Source: Acidobacteriota bacterium (GTDB lineage: Bacteria; Acidobacteriota; Blastocatellia; Pyrinomonadales; Pyrinomonadaceae). From it: DNA of 6,718 nt. The notes below the pieces were generated by a model. The model was not told where the DNA came from. It saw only the letters and a list, made by a program, of their open reading frames with translations, and ran no database searches. A program made the translations under genes and the position numbers. The DNA lies in NCBI GenBank assembly GCA_013698055.1, contig JACCVS010000600.1:1-6718 (forward strand). The letters are read 5' to 3'. Shown one piece after another: positions 1-5,701 of this stretch; positions within the stretch are counted from its first letter, which is position 1; every line of letters begins with the position of its first letter.

Positions 1-1389
1 AGGCTGGGCTTCGTCATGCTGACCAACATCTCTGAGTCAGGCCTCGGCACATACGCGATGGAGGCCGTCTGGTCGAACCTCGTCGCCCTTCCTGAAACAA
101 ATGTTGCCAAAAGCAATGAACCGGCAAGCGACCCTTCCAGCGAAGTCGGAAAGTATCTGCTGGCTGAGGCTTCCATCAACTTCGATGTCGAGATGAAAGA
201 CGGAAAGCTGTGGCTGACCGTGCCGGGACAGCCTCAGTACGAACTCGAAAACATAGGCGGTCGGCGCTACAAGATGGCCAGCGCGCCCCCAGGTTACTTC
301 GTCACCTTCCGACCTATTAAAGGGAAAGAGACGGAGACAGAGATGTTCCTCGAACAGCCGCGGGGCAATCTCGTCCTTGTGAGAGTCAAAGCGGACGCTG
401 CGCCTGACACCAAGGCAAGCACAATGGCGAGCTACGACGGCCCGCTCAAAGAACTGCTTGGCGCTTACGAGATGAAAGGCAGGCTGATAGTCGAGATCAA
501 GATGGCAGACGGCAAGGTTTCACTGGTCGTGCCCGGCCAACCCGCCTATCCGCTCGTCGAGAAAGAGAAGGACAAGTTCTCCAGTCCCCCTCTTCCTGAT
601 ACTTACGGGGTAATAATCAAGCGCGACGCAGCGGGCAAAGTGTCCGGCCTTGTCTTAAAGCAGCCGGAAGGCGAGTTCGAGTTGACGCGGGTCATGGAAA
701 CGGCTGTAGCTTTAACTGTTGATGAATTGCTGACGAAAATGATCGTTGCCAATGGTGGTGAGCAAGCTCTGCGTAAGCACAAATCCAGAGTCATCACGGC
801 TGAGATGGACTTTGAGCATCAGGGTATCAAGGGCATAGCGACGATCAGCGCCAGAGCGCCGAACGCGCTGACCAGCCACATTGAGATGATGGCACTGGGA
901 AAGAAAATCGGAACGATTGACGAATACTTTAACGGCACGGAAGGCGGCGAAGTGACAAGTTTCTCGCCGGGCGAAATCAAAGCCGGGAAGTCGCTGGAAG
1001 ACGCCCGCATCTCTTCAGACTTTTACGACGTGCTGAACTGGAAGAAGCTGTTCAAGAGCATCGAGATTAAGCGCATGTCGAAGGTTGGTGACGAGGATGT
1101 GTTCGTCGTTGTCAAAACCCCGGAGAAGGGTAATCCCGTAACGGACTACATCTCGGCCAAATCTTTCCTTTTGCTTCGCCGCGACTCGATTCAGACCGAT
1201 AACACGAGCGAGACCAGTGTGCCCATCACGGAATATTTCAGCGATTACCGAATGGTCGAGGGTCTGATGCTTCCCTTTAAGGCGACCACTAACATTCCGA
1301 ACATCGGAGACGTCGTCGTGCTTGTCAAAACCGTCAAGTTCGACGTTGACATCCCGGACGCAACGTTTCGCGCACCGGAGAAAAAGTAG
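1..1389 (+). CDS. C-terminal part of a serine-hydrolase-like (class C beta-lactamase-related) protein with duplicated beta domain and LolA-like tail; 5' end outside window
   Basis: The frame is open from base 1, so the ATG at 16 is probably internal. The first residues (RLGFVMLTNISESG, then a helix ending WSNLV) resemble the last strand and helix of beta-lactamase-related (S12-type) serine hydrolases; the catalytic part would lie upstream. In window numbering, residues about 50-130 and 149-231 are two copies of one beta-rich unit. Each has an acidic-lysine turn followed by VPGQP (VEMKDGKLWLTVPGQP and IKMADGKVSLVVPGQP), like the small domain (DUF3471-like) that often follows S12 hydrolases. 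Residues about 238-462 form a third module beginning ELLTKMIVANGG, with a long antiparallel beta pattern ending in FDVDIPDATFRAP, typical of LolA/outer-membrane-lipoprotein-sorting-like folds in acidobacterial proteins. It is probably exported, but its signal peptide would be off-window. The stop TAG overlaps the first bases of a heptamer repeat. Domain names rest on pattern recognition; the C-terminal module is the least certain. Confidence 0.75.
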   Translation, partial: RLGFVMLTNISESGLGTYAMEAVWSNLVALPETNVAKSNEPASDPSSEVGKYLLAEASINFDVEMKDGKLWLTVPGQPQYELENIGGRRYKMASAPPGYFVTFRPIKGKETETEMFLEQPRGNLVLVRVKADAAPDTKASTMASYDGPLKELLGAYEMKGRLIVEIKMADGKVSLVVPGQPAYPLVEKEKDKFSSPPLPDTYGVIIKRDAAGKVSGLVLKQPEGEFELTRVMETAVALTVDELLTKMIVANGGEQALRKHKSRVITAEMDFEHQGIKGIATISARAPNALTSHIEMMALGKKIGTIDEYFNGTEGGEVTSFSPGEIKAGKSLEDARISSDFYDVLNWKKLFKSIEIKRMSKVGDEDVFVVVKTPEKGNPVTDYISAKSFLLLRRDSIQTDNTSETSVPITEYFSDYRMVEGLMLPFKATTNIPNIGDVVVLVKTVKFDVDIPDATFRAPEKK

Positions 1390-1414
1390 TAAGCAGAAGG
1401 CAGAAGGCAGTAAG
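1388..1414 (+). repeat. degenerate heptamer array, left arm (AGWARGC units)
   Basis: This stretch divides into AGTAAGC, AGAAGGC, AGAAGGC and a partial AGTAAG, so about 3.8 copies with period 7. It begins inside the stop codon of the upstream gene. The same heptamer family recurs in reverse orientation at 1445-1480. Degenerate heptanucleotide tandem repeats (STRR) are known from filamentous cyanobacteria; this is the same style of repeat. Confidence 0.85.
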
Positions 1415-1475
1415 AACAGGAGATAAACGGCACTGAGCTTTTGTCTTTAACTGCCTTCCGCCTACTGCCTTCTGC
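1393..1475. terminator. long imperfect inverted repeat between convergent genes, possible bidirectional terminator
   Basis: Bases 1393-1403 pair perfectly with 1465-1475 (11 bp, GCAGAAGGCAG). The adjoining 1403-1411 pair perfectly with 1450-1458 (9 bp, GAAGGCAGT); base 1403 can join only one of the two stems. A bulge of about six bases remains on the right side and the loop is about 38 bases. Placement exactly between two 3' ends suits a transcription barrier for both strands. There is no clean T-tract after either arm, so a classic intrinsic terminator is not shown; the structure may simply result from two opposed repeat insertions. Confidence 0.45.
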
Positions 1476-1480
1476 CTACT
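1445..1480 (-). repeat. degenerate heptamer array, right arm, overlapping the 3' end of the oxidoreductase gene
   Basis: Read on the minus strand this is AGTAGGC, AGAAGGC, AGTAGGC, GGAAGGC, then AGTTAAAG: four heptamers, or two 14-bp units differing at one base. It is the reverse complement type of the array at 1388-1414. The minus-strand reading gives the oxidoreductase its last residues (VGRRQ) and its TAG stop, which falls inside the third heptamer. Confidence 0.85.
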
Positions 1481-2568
1481 ATCTTTTCCATGCAGCCGCT
1501 CGCCTGGGAGCGGCGTGCGGCATCCAGCACAAGCTGCGTGCGATAGCCGTCTTCAAAAGTTGCCGCGCCTTCAATTGTGTTGCGCCCTTCGCGCAGAGCT
1601 TCAACGATGCCGCGCGCGAAGATCGTAAAGCCGCGCGACCAGCCGCCGTCGCGCATTCCAGAGGCTAACGGCCCAAGCTCAGTCTCAATGCGTGTCCAGT
1701 CTTCCGCGCCCGTTTGCGCTATCAAGAGTTCTCCTCCATCTTCGATCCTCAACGCGCCCTTCGAGCCGAAGACTTCCAGCTGATGCTCAGGACGACCCGA
1801 CTCGACAACCGAGAGCGAAACGGTCGCAGTCGCTCCTTGAATCAAGTCGTTATCTTCAAAACGCAGGATCAGGTTCGCCTCATCATCGGTTGTGACAGGC
1901 CGCAGCTCATTCGTCCGCTCATCCTGTCGTTCCGCAACGCGCGTGGCGAGCGCGCAGAAGACCTGCGAGATTTCCGTGCCCAACAGCCAGTGAAAAGCAT
2001 CAATCGCGTGCGAGCCGATAGCGCCGAGCGCGCCTCCGCCGCTGGCCGCGTCAGACCACCAGTCCCACTTGCGATCAAGCACAGCGCGTGAATCACTGCG
2101 AAAGAGCAGCTTCGCGTGATGAATGTTACCGATCTCATGGTCTCGCAGCATTTCTTGAGCCTTTAACCGTCCCGGCAAGAAACGCAGCTCGTGGTCAATC
2201 AACGCGAGCAAGCCTTTTTCGTCCGCGCGGCGTCGCATCGCATCAGCTTCTTCCGCGTTCATCGCCATCGGCTTTTCACATAGCACCGCCTTGCCCGCAT
2301 CAAGCGCAGAGAGCGTCATCTCCATGTGCGTCACGGGCGGCGTCACGATGCTGACCAGATCAACATCCTCACGCGCGATCACCTCGCGCCAATCATCCGC
2401 CACATGCTCGATGTCGAACTCGCGCGCCACGCGCTCTGCGTTCTCGCGATGCCCGCTCGCAATCGCCACCACCCGCGCGCCTTCGCACGCGCGAAAGCCC
2501 GGAATCTGCGTCGTGCGCGCGAAGCCTGCGCCGATGATGCCGATGCCGATGTAATCTTTCTTGGTCAA
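1462..2568 (-). CDS. Gfo/Idh/MocA family NAD(P)-dependent oxidoreductase
   Basis: A 368-residue protein, the usual length for the family, expected to be a soluble cytoplasmic dehydrogenase acting on a sugar, inositol or related polyol; the substrate cannot be read from the sequence. The N-terminal Rossmann half has the dinucleotide loop GIIGAGFA (residues 10-17), followed by a VVAIAS strand and the DLVSIVTPP strand-turn at 70-78. The family signature CEKP lies at 97-100, with Lys99 the usual catalytic lysine. The C-terminal half has GSHAIDAFHW (185-194), matching the conserved His-x2-Asp catalytic region. The start is TTG at 2568, chosen because a strong Shine-Dalgarno lies just upstream and the following residues (TKKDYIGIGIIGAG) give the standard short N-terminus. 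The last five codons and the stop come from a heptamer repeat, so the native C-terminus may have been replaced. It lies 33 bp downstream of the HNH gene on the same strand, but their very different base composition argues against a functional unit. Confidence 0.93.
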   Translation of the reverse strand: MTKKDYIGIGIIGAGFARTTQIPGFRACEGARVVAIASGHRENAERVAREFDIEHVADDWREVIAREDVDLVSIVTPPVTHMEMTLSALDAGKAVLCEKPMAMNAEEADAMRRRADEKGLLALIDHELRFLPGRLKAQEMLRDHEIGNIHHAKLLFRSDSRAVLDRKWDWWSDAASGGGALGAIGSHAIDAFHWLLGTEISQVFCALATRVAERQDERTNELRPVTTDDEANLILRFEDNDLIQGATATVSLSVVESGRPEHQLEVFGSKGALRIEDGGELLIAQTGAEDWTRIETELGPLASGMRDGGWSRGFTIFARGIVEALREGRNTIEGAATFEDGYRTQLVLDAARRSQASGCMEKIVGRRQ

Positions 2569-2572
2569 TTTA

Positions 2573-2579
2573 CCTCTCC
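2573..2579 (-). promoter_or_regulatory. Shine-Dalgarno GGAGAGG for the TTG start of the oxidoreductase
   Basis: On the minus strand the bases read TGGAGAGGTAAATTG. GGAG is seven bases and the AGG four bases from the TTG at 2568. This supports a non-ATG start at that position. Confidence 0.75.
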
Positions 2580-2601
2580 AAGCTTTATCAAATTTAGGGG
2601 T

Positions 2602-3159
2602 TTATTGACCGAAGGGATTCGCCTGTCGACGCTTAATAATCCGCGCATGGGTCAATTCATTATGGCATTTCATGCAAATATTATGGCTTCTACGAAAAGC
2701 CCGTGTGCCGCGCACCGCTCCACAATTATTGCAATTGCCCTCAGCTCGGACTTCTCTTCTTTTAGAGTTAGAGCAGTCTTTACAAAGGAGCGCGTAGCCT
2801 GTCCGCTGCTTTCTTTCTCTATGAAAAAAGGAAATGGACTTATATTGCTTGCAGTGTGAACACCACAGCATTCCATCTACAATCTCTCTCCTGACAATCC
2901 CTTTTGGCAGATTACATTGCCGGTGAGAAAATGCGATGTTAGTCAAATCCCAAAATAGATGAGAACCAACATCCTGCCATGTTTCTTTGTGCTCCAATGT
3001 TAAATCTTCAAACTTAAGAATCATTTTGCCGCACTTAAAGCAAACGTTCTCTTCATGTCGCTGCAACAAATTGAACATCACCATCCGGCGGAGTTTATTA
3101 CACGCCGTTCCGAACGGCATCCCTAAGATTTCAGACCTTCGCTGATTTGAATCTGACAT
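2602..3159 (-). CDS. HNH endonuclease with two C-terminal zinc-knuckle pairs
   Basis: A 185-residue protein. An N-terminal helical stretch (SEILGMPFGTACNKLRR, residues 9-25) precedes a treble-clef HNH nuclease core: CFKC (C40, C43), LEH (H57), LTN (N74) and FSHRQCN (H79, C82). These give the His-Asn-His metal/catalytic set plus a structural zinc site, as in phage and free-standing homing HNH enzymes; the predicted activity is Mg-dependent DNA nicking or cleavage. Two further CxxC pairs follow, C100/C103 with C126/C129 and C143/C146 with C162/C165, probably DNA-binding zinc ribbons. The tail is basic. I start at the ATG at 3159 because the frame upstream runs through the tRNA. No Shine-Dalgarno is visible before this ATG or the next in-frame one (residue 14). 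GC content is about 44% by my count, clearly below the flanking genes, which suggests horizontal acquisition. It begins 29 bp after the tRNA and may be read from the tRNA promoter. The nuclease assignment is firm; the biological role is unknown. Confidence 0.85.
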   Translation of the reverse strand: MSDSNQRRSEILGMPFGTACNKLRRMVMFNLLQRHEENVCFKCGKMILKFEDLTLEHKETWQDVGSHLFWDLTNIAFSHRQCNLPKGIVRREIVDGMLWCSHCKQYKSISFFHRERKQRTGYALLCKDCSNSKRREVRAEGNCNNCGAVRGTRAFRRSHNICMKCHNELTHARIIKRRQANPFGQ

Positions 3160-3188
3160 GTGAGTATTCTGGTGAAGATAAGATATCT

Positions 3189-3261
<73 letters not shown>

Positions 3262-3286
3262 ACACATATTCAATTGATGCTGAAAG

Positions 3287-3315
3287 ATTATATGGGTCAG
3301 CGCGAGCAGTCGCAA
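3287..3315 (-). promoter_or_regulatory. sigma70-type promoter of the tRNA gene (and possibly HNH)
   Basis: On the minus strand there is TTGCGA (3315-3310), a 17-base spacer and a perfect TATAAT (3292-3287). Transcription would start near 3280, leaving a leader of about 19 bases before the tRNA at 3261. The gap from 3262 to 3361 holds nothing else that I can support. Confidence 0.75.
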
Positions 3316-3361
3316 GTGCGCATTGTTTGGCGGTTGGAAATTGATTGAGCGAAGCGAACGG

Positions 3362-3718
3362 TCAGGGCGAAGCAATCTCTTTTCGCTTGAGGTGAGCGAT
3401 TATCGTCGCAATTGAAATGATGAACAAGACGATGCTCCCGATGCCGGAGATCATCGCCCACCGTTGGCTGCTTCTCGCCGAAAGGAGCATCTCATTACCT
3501 GTTTGCTCATGCCTCTGACCTTCTTCGATCAGCCTATTCTCTTCGGGTGCGCCCTTGACCGCATCGGATTGATCGTACAGCCCGAGCGATTTTTTCAGAA
3601 TACTCATCCCCAAGTCTGCCTGCGTGCGGGCGTGATAGTACATCCAAACTGCGACGCCGCCCGCTGCCAATCCGCACAGCAGAGACAGGATGGCTATCTC
3701 GCGCAATCTCTTTTTCAT
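3362..3718 (-). CDS. small membrane protein with two transmembrane helices, function unknown
   Basis: The 118-residue product starts with MKKRLRE and has a hydrophobic helix at about 9-28. An extracytoplasmic stretch follows at about 30-86, polar and likely helical (LKKSLGLYDQ... EENRLIEEGQRHEQTG). A second hydrophobic helix spans about 88-109 and the C-terminus is basic (KRKE). Positive charges at both ends predict both termini in the cytoplasm. I do not recognise the family. The ATG overlaps the stop of the DinB-family gene as ATGA, a 4-bp overlap typical of translational coupling, which supports both the start and membership of the same operon. No own ribosome binding site is evident. It is the last gene of the operon; the tRNA promoter follows. 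Confidence 0.8.
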   Translation of the reverse strand: MKKRLREIAILSLLCGLAAGGVAVWMYYHARTQADLGMSILKKSLGLYDQSDAVKGAPEENRLIEEGQRHEQTGNEMLLSARSSQRWAMISGIGSIVLFIISIATIIAHLKRKEIASP

Positions 3719-4272
3719 GACGAGAGCGCGGCTTTAGTCTGGCGCAGATGCCTCTCTTCGTGAATCCCGATGAATGCCAGCCAGCGGTAGAAGTTGAGTG
3801 GGCCGAAGGCCGGATGCGGGTAGGTGACGGTCGAAAGGTCTGTTGCCTCGATGCGCGGGCGCAAATTGTGCAACTCTTCGCGCGAGCGCTTCAGTTTCGT
3901 GAGCGCATCCGCCAGGGAAACGTTGTCGCTCGGGCGCACGGCTTCCGGCGCTTCGTATCTTTGATCGCGGGCACGCTCGATAAACTCGTCAAGAGAGAAA
4001 GACTCGATTTCGACAGGCGCGCCTTTTGACCCCGCGCCCGCGCTTTCTGCCTTCGTCAGCATCATGGTCATCATCTGAAGCAGCCTGCCTTCGATCAGCG
4101 CCAGATGCTCGACGACCTGAGCGGGTGTCCAGGCGCTCGGGCTGGAGCGCGCCGTCGCCTGCTCATCGCTCAAGCCTTCAAACTGCCGGTAAAGTCTCGC
4201 GCGCGTCTCGTCTATCACTTCAAAGATTTGTGGAACGCTGGTGTAGTTCATCGGGGTTATTGCTCCTGTCAT
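3715..4272 (-). CDS. DinB-family (DinB_2/YfiT-like) putative metal-dependent protein
   Basis: A 185-residue protein with the four-helix DinB/YfiT pattern: an N-terminal helix with an arginine-rich face, then WTPAQVVEHLALIE (48-61), and a C-terminal FIGIHEERHLRQ (167-178). His56, His171 and His175 fit the three-histidine metal triad of this fold. Members act as metal-dependent hydrolases or thiol (bacillithiol/mycothiol-type) transferases, and many have no known substrate; no reaction can be assigned here. The ATG at 4272 follows the TAA of the lipoprotein gene without any gap. A second in-frame ATG at 4251 (residue 8, MNYTSVPQ) has AGGAG 11 bases upstream and gives the more typical N-terminus, so the true start may be 4251. 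The gene is coupled to the membrane-protein gene downstream through an ATGA overlap. Confidence 0.88.
   Translation of the reverse strand: MTGAITPMNYTSVPQIFEVIDETRARLYRQFEGLSDEQATARSSPSAWTPAQVVEHLALIEGRLLQMMTMMLTKAESAGAGSKGAPVEIESFSLDEFIERARDQRYEAPEAVRPSDNVSLADALTKLKRSREELHNLRPRIEATDLSTVTYPHPAFGPLNFYRWLAFIGIHEERHLRQTKAALSS
4263..4267 (-). promoter_or_regulatory. candidate Shine-Dalgarno AGGAG favouring the internal ATG at 4251
   Basis: AGGAG lies inside the first codons after the ATG at 4272 and 11 bases before the ATG at 4251. The ATG at 4272 itself has no such motif. The spacing is longer than usual, so both starts remain possible. Confidence 0.4.
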
Positions 4273-5601
4273 TTACGAGTCTGTGGCGTGGTGCAAATAT
4301 AACATGATCGCCGCGAGCAGCGAGGTGTTTGTGTTTCTACGAAAGCGGCTGACGGGTGTGGCCTGAATGCTCAAATTCAGTTTGTGCCAGCGCTGGAAAG
4401 TAATCACAGGCTCGCTTGAATAGATGCGTATGTAAGCCGTCTGGATGAAGAGAGTTCTATCCTCAAGCCAGTTGAGACGAACGATGGGATTGAATGAAAT
4501 GGGCGTCCCGCTCGACGGCGATGCCGTGGCAGCAGCAGTCTCATCACTCTTACCCGGTTTCTCGCTCGTCTTATTCTTCGACTGTAGATTCTTTTCGTCG
4601 TAAGCAGCCGAAGCCGTGAGCAGGGGGTCGCGCAAATTGATGCTCGCCTGCGAAGGCGTCTGCGTGACGGCATCATAGATTTTCACGTTTGCCTCGAAGC
4701 CTGCGGCGACTTTCGAGGAATCCGGCGACCAGACAGGCGCGGCCTCCGTCAATTCATCATCGAGAAGGCGCTCGCGTCCATCCATCTCAATCAAGCGCGG
4801 GCGACCTGCGGGCAGCTTACTCTCCCCCGCGCGCGCGTCCCATTCATCTTCGCGGCAGGCCAGCGCCGTGAGCGCGTGATTGTCCGGCGACCAGGCAAGA
4901 GAAAAATAGATCAGCCCGCTGCGCGTCGTCAGAGGTCTCAACTCAAAGCCATCCCGGTTGCAGATATAGATTTGCTCTGTGTCGTAAACAGCCACAGGCC
5001 CGAACGCAGGAGCGACGGACGGAGCGGGTAGGGGCGCAACGGGCGCAGTTTCCGGAATCATCTCGGGCGGCGTTTGCGGCGTGAGACTCTTGCGTCCGAT
5101 GAAAGCGATGTAATTCCCGTCAGGCGACCATGCGACCATCCGATCAAACGCGCCGGACAGTTCCGGAGGTGTCAGATTACGCAGGAACTTCCCGTCGGCG
5201 GCATACATGTCTATCCGAAACTCACTCTCCTGCGTCTCACCCGTGTCATACACGGCGAGAGCGCGCATCCCGTCCGGCGAGATGACTGTGCGGATCAGGC
5301 GGTCGTCTTTGCGTCTCGTGTCAAAGTCATTTTCGATGGGCTTGAGCTTTGTCTCCTCCACGGGAATCACTGCGGGCGGCGCATCCGTGTCCGCTGTGAA
5401 GCTGTAGGCGAGGCGTGCCGCCGGAACATCGCGCAAAGTATTTGAATTAACACCCCGTTTATCAACACTATTGCGACATCCGGAAGTTATGAGCAGCAAA
5501 AGCAGTGAGCAGTGCGCAGTAAAAGTAAAAACGCTTTTTTTTCTTACCGACCACTGACCACTGACCACTGACCACTGATTTTTAATTGGCTGATAGCTCA
5601 T
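4273..5601 (-). CDS. TolB-like (PD40/WD40-like beta-propeller) probable lipoprotein
   Basis: A 442-residue protein. The N-terminus has a basic RKK (20-22), a hydrophobic run ending LLLLLI (33-38) and ITSGC with Cys42. It looks like a lipoprotein signal peptide with an imperfect lipobox (Thr at -3). The body contains PD40-type propeller turns: ISPDG (107-111), WSPDG (158-162), WSPDN (237-241) and WSPDS (291-295), as in TolB and dipeptidyl-peptidase propellers. A Pro/Ala-rich segment (about 173-202) and a Lys/Ser/Thr-rich segment (about 336-368) interrupt the blades. It is probably a periplasm-facing, membrane-anchored protein; the ligand is unknown. The signal region is largely encoded by two heptamer arrays. 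The ATG at 5601 lies only about 4 bases from the predicted transcription start, with no Shine-Dalgarno. An in-frame GTG at 5568 inside the first array would give a shorter signal peptide. It is first gene of an operon with the DinB-family and membrane-protein genes. Confidence 0.82.
   Translation of the reverse strand: MSYQPIKNQWSVVSGQWSVRKKSVFTFTAHCSLLLLLITSGCRNSVDKRGVNSNTLRDVPAARLAYSFTADTDAPPAVIPVEETKLKPIENDFDTRRKDDRLIRTVISPDGMRALAVYDTGETQESEFRIDMYAADGKFLRNLTPPELSGAFDRMVAWSPDGNYIAFIGRKSLTPQTPPEMIPETAPVAPLPAPSVAPAFGPVAVYDTEQIYICNRDGFELRPLTTRSGLIYFSLAWSPDNHALTALACREDEWDARAGESKLPAGRPRLIEMDGRERLLDDELTEAAPVWSPDSSKVAAGFEANVKIYDAVTQTPSQASINLRDPLLTASAAYDEKNLQSKNKTSEKPGKSDETAAATASPSSGTPISFNPIVRLNWLEDRTLFIQTAYIRIYSSEPVITFQRWHKLNLSIQATPVSRFRRNTNTSLLAAIMLYLHHATDS
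5500..5520 (-). repeat. heptamer array (ACTGCKY type) encoding the signal-peptide hydrophobic start
   Basis: The minus strand reads ACTGCGC, ACTGCTC, ACTGCTT: three tandem 7-mers differing only in the last two positions. They encode TAHCSLL of the lipoprotein signal peptide. The repeat lies fully within the coding sequence. Confidence 0.8.
5551..5578 (-). repeat. perfect heptamer array (TCAGTGG)x4 at the 5' end of the lipoprotein gene
   Basis: There are four exact copies of TCAGTGG on the minus strand, 28 bp in all, followed by a degenerate TCGGTAA. They encode most of NQWSVVSGQWSV. Because 7 is not a multiple of 3, loss or gain of one unit shifts the frame relative to the ATG at 5601. Each copy contains a GTG, and together the copies cover all three frames. 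Confidence 0.95.
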
Positions 5602-5611
5602 GGAAGAAATG

Positions 5612-5641
5612 ATGATAGGAAGGCGTGTGCGTGATTGTCAA
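5612..5641 (-). promoter_or_regulatory. sigma70-type promoter of the lipoprotein-DinB-membrane protein operon
   Basis: The minus strand has a perfect TTGACA (5641-5636), an 18-base spacer and TATCAT (5617-5612, five of six matches to TATAAT). Transcription would begin near 5605. That is about four bases before the ATG at 5601, implying a nearly leaderless message or use of a later start codon. Confidence 0.65.
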
Positions 5642-5663
5642 CGAGGCACGGATTCGCGCGGCG

Positions 5664-5695
5664 ACCCGGTTGAAGTCGGGGATTGACTTCCGGGT
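5664..5695 (-). terminator. hairpin just after the metalloprotease stop, possible terminator without a T-tract
   Basis: GAAGTC (5672-5677) pairs with GACTTC (5685-5690) around a 7-base loop. After a 3-base bulge, ACCCG (5664-5668) pairs with CGGGT (5691-5695), so the stem has 11 pairs. It begins seven bases after the stop of the metalloprotease and lies upstream of the next promoter, as expected for an end-of-gene structure. No T-run follows, so intrinsic termination is uncertain. Confidence 0.4.
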
Positions 5696-5701
5696 TGCAT
5701 A

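Noticed and set aside
1388..1480. CRISPR array as explanation for the repeats
   Set aside because: The units are contiguous 7-mers without spacers, in two opposed blocks, which is not CRISPR architecture.
2326..2859. 177-codon open frame on the + strand
   Set aside because: It spans the antisense of two unrelated minus-strand genes with different base composition, and the product shows no domain.
3104..3118. Palindrome GCCGTTC-C-GAACGGC
   Set aside because: It falls in codons of the HNH N-terminal segment (MPFGTAC); there is no T-tract or promoter context, so chance within coding sequence is likely.
3349..3373. Direct repeat GCGAAGC (3349-3355 and 3367-3373) flanked by GATTG/CAATC
   Set aside because: The repeat is too short and partly within the membrane-protein gene; it does not form a convincing terminator.
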